From Cephalothrix simula (Eukaryota; Nemertea; Palaeonemertea; Archinemertea; Cephalotrichidae), in the NCBI GenBank assembly GCA_035591015.1, contig JAXIUW010236174.1, forward strand, positions 1 through 10,088: a stretch of DNA of 10,088 nucleotides. Direction: 5' to 3'. How positions within the stretch are numbered: the first letter of the stretch is position 1; the number at the start of each line of letters is the position of its first letter. Of this stretch, positions 7,101 through 10,088 are shown piece after piece. The notes under the pieces are model-generated. The model ran no database searches. It was given only the letters and a program-made list of their open reading frames with translations, and had not been told where the DNA came from. Made by a program: the position numbers and the translations under genes.

Positions 7101-7423
7101 CTATCCGATTCAACCAATTTTTCACTCTGTTGATCAGTGATCTCATCCACCAAATTGTCAATTTTCGTCTGCTTATTTTCAGGATCAGATTTCTGCTCAT
7201 TTTCAGTAACAGAATTGGAGCGCTGCCTAGCGGCAGCTGCTTCATTTAATCTTTCCACTTCATCGATATTTTTATCGATTTTTCGAAGCTTCCGGATCGA
7301 TTCTAAGAACGGAGCAAAGTTTTTCTTAACGTTTGCCATTTCGATTGGTTCCAATTTCAATCCCTTCGATTTAGGCTTTGGTGTACCGGGAGACAGCAAC
7401 GTCATACGCTCCAAAATTGGCAT
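1199..7423 (-). CDS. Large multi-C2H2 zinc-finger nuclear protein
   Basis: A 2074-residue protein in one uninterrupted exon, probably a DNA-binding chromatin or transcription regulator. Seventeen C2H2 fingers form three clusters: residues 242-486 (eight), 738-847 (four) and 1613-1777 (five). Between them lie disordered Lys/Ser/Glu-rich linkers made of internal repeats: PNDS units (147-188), SPLK units (494-648), a 12-residue duplication (682-705), SKRIA units (877-1290), KNVATP units (1434-1535) and KKRKS units (1796-1945). Basic stretches at 230-237, 651-658 and 711-730 could act as nuclear-localisation signals. No KRAB, SCAN, BTB or ZAD domain is seen. ATG at 7421-7423 has A at -3, but the frame stays open upstream to an acceptor at 7470, so translation may begin in an earlier exon. 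The specific family is not recognised. The coding call is firm; the start and function are inferred. Confidence 0.9.
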   Translation of the reverse strand: MPILERMTLLSPGTPKPKSKGLKLEPIEMANVKKNFAPFLESIRKLRKIDKNIDEVERLNEAAAARQRSNSVTENEQKSDPENKQTKIDNLVDEITDQQSEKLVESDRKDMCISSKDAQSNTGNKMDNTAPSLDESTSSTETSASLPNDSENDRLLPNDSAVTRVPPSNSDVARVSPNDSEANRDVPNLTKVKETDESNMNIVMQSGSADHDYLDEKTNLEEDRDSDTDRKRKKRRRELFICPLCGAKNSNKTMIKHYEISHQIQFKQGLKVPCYLKKCNQSFQNIEKLQEHIEFSHRGGCRLCQSPWLRTVDTFASHMTSKHISESKYPCIFAECDVKLKNDELFSDHCRLVHEADRLDTVSCKLCGVKSDKTYNTMKAHFAKYHSDADEFPCVYPECFKSAKTLSDYKEHIMDIHRGSLMKKDRILAYREAPICNLCSNKVARNRDLLVNHITKFHELRCHFDQCNGHKTPSLKGLKIHMTHKHIGLSLRKSPLKSYKYKTPLTPASKGRRKTGSSSVVSGKAPLKTSSPLKVIKTTPLQTGLKVIKGPPFKVIKYSSLEVKKMLNKMLDKEGSPLQTGLTAIKCSPLKIKKTSLKTDSPLKVIKSPLKKSGNSPSISGITPLNPEKPPLEETPLDSGNNDIPLKETNKKVKKKRARTVADLKRERSDVKAESEQEVILEKGSGASAKTEVEEGSGASAKPEVKNKAQKSKKKRFKNKKKKGKMRKMRYGDDTRKCPHCDDVLSERGLLLHIQRSHDDLDFYTCFKENCDTVCGDLHQLKVHINDAHLRRNCPFCRYFVWNKTKDLMGHILYNHPDEDKYPCFVENCGVIQNGPDLFREHMKEKHQFIPDKRVTMENKPRKKSQKYLDIKDIKVSKRIANRKFGLNNMESSEKTENEVEIKVEIGEEKSIEPRIDIPAGIFGENDEASKKADDNSQASCSKPEVALKPEVPLQLKVSKRIATRRSLNNPDAVKKELEIQENIFSDKKIDAPDKAVDEKQSDDSSIKADDNLNASASKPEVPSKPEVATKPEGPVRLKASKRIANRRSLNKPETVKKDEKVLEITDNDSSANKIDDPAKTADEKQADDNSQGSGSKPEVASKPVPVKLKASKRIATRRSLNAVKNEGEKKEIQENKSGENIVDDPAKTIDEKQADDSVITADDNLDASASKPELKSQLKVSKRIAKRRSLTKPGAVKKQDKEIEINGTILSEKKIEDPVETVNESQADDCVIKAVDHSDALVSKPEVSIKADDKLDPKPEVAVKSKSKISKKKRLMNRSRTTHTNNDDQEDFGSNAKYIAAWKRPRGKAGRFLVDEKWESQLVKKSKLKRKYSKKTHSAKKEPLKTLASTRSKRTIVPKDYKITNTFGIIEHPENQSLPLNNLTSSSSLTLTTIVGECGVTKNDLEFMKSVLAETDPERLENIDNDLIKSSHAKNVATPAKDVSKTDKNNATPVKNIDKTDKNVPIDIVAKAGKNVSKTDENVVTPMNVVFKAGKNVATLSKNVAKTDENIATPVKSVAKTEKNVTTPVKIVANLEVAKIDEPKSPTKQIGSPTYKIVHSNSGSKVKNQSPRLVIKVEKQPEPFICMVCGFVDSDCTCNIEEKKSNRLKHECPFEGCDKSALKYVMLKHIKSAHDDPEVFICSIRTCARIFLSNDERVKHMDKMHQNSDRKHVCTECNASFRTTSTLKTHMLMHTDEKPYLCPIQNCEYSARQRTAINWHLKSIHKIDGKVSTDKDGKLTLKVSEDEPEGSIKCEWDGCDMKFVTIGGMRRHYYIHLWRNDKEEMPPTLPSWVNKRKSSSGSKSPKKRKSLDGESIKEQKSIEGDTPKKRKSVDSELSKKRKSVDNTPTKTEASQSPLDLNEEVQKEESSAVMSPKENSMSPKKQMSLDEYSFENETETGSTESHKSLDKKSEKTPKRKSIDDTPKKRKSLDGSHKKRKFKNDFLNDESSNDSKGDLLLDSSGELVFNFKLKTPKGKAKRSSIGKGPKSSSGSQSNNNEAELQITEAELSAESSQNSTVLNVTESDNNSELNKDTQESAEGQIEDKECDENEPKSGTELDSLEQIREICFGML
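1589..2038 (-). repeat. KKRKS(L/V/I)D repeats, NLS-like
   Basis: Residues 1796-1945 carry repeated PKKRKSLD, PKKRKSVD, SKKRKSVD, PKRKSID and HKKRK motifs, at about 1806, 1827, 1838, 1916, 1926 and 1936. Each resembles a monopartite SV40-type nuclear-localisation signal, followed by Ser in a basic context (RKS), a plausible site for basophilic kinases. The array probably secures nuclear import. Two sub-blocks are separated by a Ser/Glu-rich spacer. Confidence 0.8.
2093..2587 (-). other. Zinc-finger cluster 3, five C2H2 fingers
   Basis: Residues 1613-1777, first Cys at 1613, 1643, 1675, 1703 and 1755. Spacing is CX4C, CX4C, CX2C, CX4C, CX4C, so the strict alternation of the other clusters is lost. 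Fingers 15 and 16 are joined by TDEKPYL, close to the classical TGEKP linker of sequence-specific DNA-binding arrays. This is therefore the best candidate for site-specific DNA recognition. The last finger is set apart by a 28-residue spacer. Confidence 0.9.
2627..2665 (-). other. Possible extra zinc knuckle, CX2C-X6-CXC
   Basis: Residues 1587-1599 hold four cysteines spaced CX2C-X6-CXC (C1587, C1590, C1597, C1599), 14 residues before finger 13. The spacing does not fit C2H2. It could bind a zinc ion as a small knuckle capping cluster 3, or be the decayed front half of a lost finger. Confidence 0.4.
2819..3124 (-). repeat. KNVATPVKNVAKTDE coding minisatellite
   Basis: Residues 1434-1535 consist of imperfect units of roughly 14-15 residues resembling KNVATPVKNVAKTDE, in about seven copies with small insertions and losses. 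At DNA level the plus strand repeats forms of GGAGTGGCAACATTTTTATC. This is typical of a minisatellite expanding inside a disordered region, and its copy number may differ between individuals. Confidence 0.85.
3326..3538 (-). other. Basic, AT-hook-like segment
   Basis: Residues 1296-1366 are not repetitive, unlike the flanks. They include WKRPRGKAGRF (1303-1313), which resembles an AT-hook (PRGRP core) with GKA in place of GRP, and TRSKRTIVPKDY (1351-1362). A complete AT-hook is not present. It may contact the DNA minor groove, but that is conjecture. Confidence 0.4.
3554..4795 (-). repeat. SKRIA repeat array in the zinc-finger protein
   Basis: Five clear units begin with S877, S959, S1041, S1112 and S1182, and a degenerate sixth begins at S1271. 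The spacings are 82, 82, 71, 70 and 89 residues. Each unit opens with SKRIA-x-R-(R/K), usually followed by SLN, then an acidic middle with forms of DDPAKTVDEKQADD, then SKPEV copies leading into the next unit. It appears to be a coding tandem repeat of about 210-250 bp that has drifted. The short basic patch recurring in acidic disordered sequence could be a repeated binding peptide; this is an inference. It matches no named domain that I know. Confidence 0.85.
4883..5212 (-). other. Zinc-finger cluster 2, four C2H2 fingers
   Basis: Residues 738-847, first Cys at 738, 766, 794 and 824. It shows the same CX2C/CX4C alternation as cluster 1 and the same seven-residue linkers inside each pair (DDLDFYT and PDEDKYP). 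This makes it look like a duplicated block of two pairs from cluster 1. It is preceded by a very basic stretch at 711-730, rich in KKK and RK, which could be a nuclear-localisation or nucleic-acid-contacting segment. Confidence 0.9.
5309..5380 (-). repeat. 36-bp in-frame tandem duplication
   Basis: Residues 682-693 (EKGSGASAKTEV) are followed at once by 694-705 (EEGSGASAKPEV). The two 36-bp DNA copies are nearly identical, so the duplication is recent compared with the surrounding repeats. Confidence 0.9.
5480..5944 (-). repeat. SPLK / LKVIK repeats between clusters 1 and 2
   Basis: Residues 494-648 contain many short SPLK, TPLQTGLKVIK and SPLKVIK units. On the plus strand these appear as repeated TTAAGTGGTGA-like blocks. 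SPLK matches the minimal proline-directed kinase consensus with a basic residue at +3 and recalls SPKK motifs of histone H1 tails. The role is inferred: a phosphorylation-tunable basic linker that may touch DNA. The units are too irregular to give a fixed period. Confidence 0.75.
5966..6700 (-). other. Zinc-finger cluster 1, eight C2H2 fingers
   Basis: Residues 242-486. The first Cys of successive fingers falls at 242, 274, 301, 331, 364, 394, 436 and 462. Cysteine spacing alternates strictly: CX2C, CX4C, CX2C, CX4C and so on, giving four finger pairs. In two pairs the linker has the canonical seven residues but is acidic and ends YP or FP (ISESKYP, SDADEFP) instead of the TGEKP type. A basic run at 230-237 precedes the cluster. 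All zinc-ligand Cys and His residues are present. The function, nucleic-acid or protein binding, is known from the fold and not from this sequence. Confidence 0.9.
6860..6985 (-). repeat. PNDS ten-residue repeats near the N-terminus
   Basis: Residues 147-188 contain PNDS at 147, 157 and 177 and the variant PSNS at 167, so the period is ten residues (30 bp). The plus strand shows repeated CGGAATCATTCGG-type blocks. The segment is disordered and Ser/Asp-rich; no function can be assigned. Confidence 0.75.
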
Positions 7424-7490
7424 TTTATCAGTTTCAGCCGGGGCTTCCGTTGATTTTCTTTCTGCTTCCCTAAAAAAGAAAAAAATTTAG
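7424..7490 (-). other. Splice acceptor and start of the long exon
   Basis: On the minus strand a run of 14 consecutive pyrimidine positions is followed by AG (7471-7470), and the exon would begin GGAAGCAG at 7469, 46 nt before the ATG at 7423. The reading frame of the gene stays open from the ATG up to the acceptor (residues EAERKSTEAPAETDK) and meets an in-frame TAA only inside the pyrimidine tract. This suggests either a 5' UTR intron or a protein that begins further upstream. Confidence 0.55.
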
Positions 7491-7539
7491 AAGTTAAGTG
7501 AAGTGAAAAAATTCATAGGAATAGCCTTCGTAGTTCAAA

Positions 7540-7653
7540 TTTTTAAATGGGGTGCGCTTTGCCCCTTGCTTAACGAGGGAGGTACAAGCGGATATAAGTT
7601 TCGCGAACATTTTTAATGGGGTGCGCTTTGCCCCTTGCTTCACGAGGGAGGTA
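7540..7653. repeat. 69-bp tandem repeat, two copies of GGGG motif
   Basis: Two copies share a block reading TTTTTAAATGGGGTGCGC (AAT for AAAT in copy 2), then TTTGCCCCTTGCTT and ACGAGGGAGGTA. Their GGGG runs start at 7549 and 7618, so the period is 69 bp. Each copy can fold a small GGGG/CCCC hairpin. The repeats lie inside the candidate 257-bp intron. The same core recurs at 8149-8180 and 9695-9728, so this is one end or module of an interspersed repeat family. Confidence 0.8.
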
Positions 7654-7719
7654 TATCATGTACGCCTTCCAAGCATGATCACTCGTATATAGTGACGTGA
7701 CCGTATATAAAAATCAATA

Positions 7720-7800
7720 CAATTACCTGAGCAGAGTACAAAATAAATATCGAGTAATGGTTTCACTCGGAAGTAACTATTTGGCGTACAGTCGTAACTC
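7720..7800 (-). other. Candidate proximal 5' exon with donor
   Basis: Minus-strand CAG/GTAATT lies at 7727/7726, a good match to the donor consensus, and would give a 257-bp intron to the acceptor at 7470. Joined in phase, the upstream sequence is open back to a TAG but contains no in-frame ATG, so this exon would be 5' UTR. A TATTTAAA-like box on the minus strand at 7830-7838 would place a start near 7800, which is very uncertain. Confidence 0.3.
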
Positions 7801-7874
7801 AAACCATAGCCTTAAACGAATTCGATGTTGTTTTTAAATATGACAGCATGTGTAGAACATAAATATGCTATTGC

Positions 7875-8180
7875 TTGTGAACTAGCGACACCTTTTATCA
7901 AATTTGTGTACTTACACATAATTGCTATTTACACACCACTGTTTTAGATATCAAATTGCTTCGATCAACAGTTGGGAGCATTCATAAGGAATGCATGATG
8001 AAAATATTAGAAGTAAATTTTCAATCTTCAAATTCAATGTTTACTTTACATTTGTACATATTTCACCAAATAAAGATTTAAAACTTTTGACTTCAAAATC
8101 GATCAGTACAATACAAGTAGTACGAAATATTTTTCAATTTTTTTCCAATTTTTAAATGGGGTACATTTTGCCCCTTGCTT
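7875..8180 (+). repeat. Direct repeat D, copy 1
   Basis: The first 31 bases, starting TTGTGAACTAGCGACACC, are identical to the copy at 9414. The first 115 bp align without gaps at about 81% by hand count (93 of 115). Similarity weakens but continues through TTCATAAGG and a GTACATATT(T)CACCAA block, and the unit ends in the GGGG...TTTGCCCCTTGCT motif. In the frame TGT-GAA-CTA this copy has an in-frame stop (TAG) after about 25 codons. It is probably part of an interspersed repeat; the family is not recognised. Confidence 0.75.
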
Positions 8181-8186
8181 AAAGCT

Positions 8187-8473
8187 CGAATAACAGTACT
8201 GCCTCGTCAGGTATTCTATGAGACACGTTGCAAATGAAACCGTCATTACCCTAAATGTACTTCCGGTTTTACACCAGAAGCATTTTAGCTCTTGTAAAGG
8301 TAACTTCGAAAAAGCGCGATATAAGTCTTGGGCCTGCGCTTTGACGATGTAGTTTTCCGAACATGATATTGACATAACAATCATTTATATACACACTTCC
8401 TTGTTTCAAACTTTGGTCCAACTAAATTTTAAGTTATTTCACTCGATTATTACCAGATATTGCTTTCCAAAAT
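8187..8473 (-). repeat. Fold-back arm A of a large inverted repeat
   Basis: Read on the minus strand, this arm begins ATTTTGGAAAGCAATATCTG and ends CAGTACTGTTATTCGAGCTT. It matches 9073-9368 on the plus strand. The best stretch, 8220-8310, matches 9236-9326 with only three mismatches in 91 bp. The arm runs outward directly into the GGGG motif at 8149-8180. A 93-codon open frame crosses the arm (minus, 8103-8384), but the other copies break it, so it is not taken as a gene. Confidence 0.8.
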
Positions 8474-8642
8474 AAATAATTACATGTAAAACGTTTGAAT
8501 TACATGTATTATAATCTGCTAGAACGTTCAATATAATAAAAACGTATATTTATATTTTTGAAGGCAACATAGTGAAATTCACTTTAGAAAAAATAATTTC
8601 ACCAAATTTCGAATCAATGAAATGGGTACATAAAGGATCCCA

Positions 8643-8816
8643 TTATCATGTTCGGAAAACTATATCGTGAAAACGCGTCCTAAGATTTATATCGCGCTTT
8701 TCCGAAGTAACTTTACAAGAGCTAAAAGGTTTCTGGTGTAAAACCGGAAGTACATTTAGGGTAATGATGGTTTCATTTTCAATAGTACTGTTATTATAAC
8801 ATTATTCGAGCTTTAA
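8643..8816 (+). repeat. Partial third copy (B) of the fold-back arm
   Basis: This copy begins at TTATCATGTTCGG, continues through ACCGGAAGTACATTTAGGG and ends at CAATAGTACTGTTATTATAACATTATTCGAGCTTT-like sequence. It lacks the first 120 bp or so of arms A and C. A deletion removes the block around the GTGTCTC/CCTGACGAGG region present in A and C. It lies between the two arms in the same orientation as C. Frameshifts and stops show it is non-coding. Confidence 0.75.
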
Positions 8817-9072
8817 CCACTGGGAGTTCTACAAGTATTATGTATGCATCCCTCGTAAGTGAATTCACCGTATACTATTCAAAGTCTGTAGTCCTATATG
8901 AAATTTTAGATGGGACGAAATGAAATTTTGATATTGGATGCATGTTCAGTATATGATTTTTTCGGCGAGGACAAGGCATAAAATGATACCTACTAATTTT
9001 AATATCAAAAACTCAGTTATGAAAATTTAGAGAGTAATATCCAAGTTATTACAAGCTGCTTGAAATTATAAC
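8817..9072. other. Unassigned AT-rich spacer inside the fold-back
   Basis: No open frame, RNA gene or clear internal repeat is visible. A short CATCCCTCGTAAG at 8848-8860 loosely resembles the reverse complement of the CTTAACGAGGGAGG block at 7569-7582, so some of this spacer may also come from the same repeat family. Confidence 0.4.
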
Positions 9073-9368
9073 ATATTTTGGAAAGCAATATCTGGTAATG
9101 ATCTAGTGAAATAAATTAAAATTTAGTTGGACCAAAGTTTTAATTGGACCAAACAAGGAAGTGTGTATATAAATGATGGTTATGTCAATATCATGTTCGG
9201 AAAACTACACCGTCCCAAGATGTATACCGTGCTTTTTCGAAGTTACCTTTACAAGAGCTAAAATGCTTCTGGTGTAAAACCGGAAGTACGTTTAGGGTAA
9301 TGATGGTTTCATTTGCAATGTGTCTCTAAGAATACCTGCCTCAGACGAGGCAGTACTGTTATTATAAC
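9073..9368 (+). repeat. Fold-back arm C of a large inverted repeat
   Basis: This is the inverted partner of 8187-8473. It differs by a 17-bp tandem duplication (TTGGACCAAA at 9127-9136 and again at 9144-9153), a deletion near 9212 and an insertion that creates a perfect 7-bp-stem hairpin, CTGCCTC/GAGGCAG, at 9336-9353. It is followed by direct repeat D copy 2, so C and D together could form one element of about 650 bp. Confidence 0.8.
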
Positions 9369-9413
9369 ATTTATTCATAATCAAATTCCTCACCAGACCA
9401 CCGTTCCTTACTT

Positions 9414-9728
9414 TTGTGAACTAGCGACACCTTTTATCAAATTTATTTACTTAAATTTTATAGTTTTTTATATGCCAACGTTTGAAATAGCAAATTACTT
9501 GGATCAACAGATGGAAGTATTCATAAGGTCATGCATTATAGCAAATAATTTTAAATTTTCCCGTCTTGACATTCAATATTGTTAAACTATGTATGTACAT
9601 ATTACACCAATTAAATTTAATTTATAACATTTATCAAGCGTACGGTCTACATCAAGCAGTTAATTAAGTTGTATATGCATGTAACATACTTTTAATTTTT
9701 AAATGGGGGTGAACTTTGCCCCTTGCTC
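9414..9728 (+). repeat. Direct repeat D, copy 2
   Basis: Partner of 7875-8180, in the same orientation, ending at 9695-9728 with the GGGGG...TTTGCCCCTTGCT motif. Here the frame TGT-GAA-CTA stays open to a stop at 9583-9585 and encodes CELATPFIKF and onward. The open frame is short and shared only in part with copy 1, so it is annotated as repeat and not as a gene. Confidence 0.75.
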
Positions 9729-10088
9729 AGATTTGACACAGCTGTGATCTCTTTCCGACCGTCACAACATTATAGCGCAACGGTAGGCTTTTTCAAGCAC
9801 ATTTGTTTTTCATGCCACATTACCTGTATAAAACACTACATGCCACAATGTTTAGACGGTATGCATGAATGTCAAGCATGACTGCATTTTATTACGATGT
9901 TCGATAAAACTATTAGCATAAATTTACTATAAGATTTAATGTAATATGTCGATATTTTCAAATTTCTTAGCTTGACAGGTATACACTTTTAGGTGACACA
10001 AAAGCATGAATATGGAAGATAATATATATTAAAAGAGAGTAATGTTCTTATATTATTGAACATAATGTTATATTCACCATGAATTAGC
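9729..10088. other. AT-rich flank, no clear gene
   Basis: Apart from the candidate distal exon at 9824-9879, nothing is recognisable. There are no long frames, tRNA-like folds or further copies of the repeats listed above. It may be promoter, intron or intergenic DNA of the zinc-finger gene, depending on where its transcript starts. Confidence 0.4.
9824..9879 (-). other. Candidate distal 5' exon with in-frame ATG
   Basis: A second minus-strand CAG/GTAATG donor lies at 9824/9823. Splicing to the acceptor at 7470 keeps the frame open, and an in-frame ATG occurs at 9877-9879, giving 18 extra codons (starting MLDIHAYR) before the exon junction. An out-of-frame ATG stands just upstream of it. The intron would be about 2.35 kb and contain all the repeats. 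This may be chance; the short peptide has no recognisable motif. Confidence 0.2.

Noticed and set aside
1199-7423. The intronless 6.2-kb frame as a retrocopy
   Set aside because: An acceptor with a good pyrimidine tract directly precedes it, the frame is intact, and no poly(A) tract or flanking target duplication is seen.
1491-7490. Many plus-strand open frames of 60-200 codons lying opposite the zinc-finger gene
   Set aside because: They are antisense shadows. Their compositions mirror the Lys/Ser/Glu-rich repeats on the other strand (Phe/Leu/Ser-rich), and the minus frame has 17 intact zinc fingers.
7549-7565. GGGG...CCCC hairpin as a Helitron 3' end
   Set aside because: No CTRR terminus follows the hairpin at a constant distance and no TC 5' end was found, so the Helitron label is not supported.
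7540-7653. The 69-bp tandem as a CRISPR-like or satellite array
   Set aside because: Only two copies are present, and the same core is found dispersed at 8149 and 9695, which fits an interspersed repeat better.
8103-8384. Minus-strand 93-codon frame containing CSENYIVKAQAQDLYRAF
   Set aside because: It runs through fold-back arm A and the GGGG module. The equivalent frame is shifted or stopped in copies B and C, so coding capacity is not kept.
9313-9585. Plus-strand 90-codon frame starting MQCVSKNTC
   Set aside because: It spans the junction of arm C and direct repeat D, and copy 1 of D has an internal stop. It is kept only as a finding about repeat D, not as a gene.

Overview
The window looks like AT-rich nuclear DNA from an invertebrate animal. 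The grounds are one very long C2H2 zinc-finger gene, a recognisable splice acceptor in front of it, a TTAA-flanked miniature transposon, and a nest of diverged non-coding interspersed repeats. Bacterial operon structure is absent. A mollusc or other lophotrochozoan would fit, but that is only an impression; no marker in the window fixes the taxon.

Layout. Positions 1-456 are AT-rich with no gene visible. Positions 457-836 hold a 372-bp MITE-like element with near-perfect 14-bp terminal inverted repeats and a TTAA on each side, which suggests a piggyBac-type element. Positions 837-1198 are the probable 3' UTR of the gene, with weak poly(A) signals and a 26-bp perfect AT-rich palindrome. Positions 1199-7423 (minus strand) are a single open reading frame of 2074 codons. 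It encodes a nuclear protein with 17 C2H2 zinc fingers in three clusters, separated by long disordered regions built from at least five different internal repeat families. Just upstream, at 7469/7470, a polypyrimidine-AG acceptor marks an intron, so the long exon is not the first one.

From 7490 to 10088 there is repeat-derived DNA. It contains four copies of a short GGGG...TTTGCCCCTTGCT motif (two of them in a 69-bp tandem), a direct repeat pair (7875-8180 and 9414-9728), and a large fold-back inverted repeat (8187-8473 against 9073-9368). A third, partial copy of the fold-back arm lies at 8643-8816. One or two candidate 5' exons of the zinc-finger gene (donors at 7726 and 9823) lie in this repeat field, so part of it may be intron or promoter.

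How the parts fit. The protein combines DNA-binding fingers, SV40-like basic nuclear-localisation motifs, many proline-directed phosphorylation sites and an AT-hook-like patch. This points to a chromatin or transcription regulator whose linkers have grown by tandem duplication. The most unusual signals are the strict alternation of CX2C and CX4C fingers in the first two clusters, the 70-82-residue SKRIA repeat array, and the nested repeat structure upstream of the gene.
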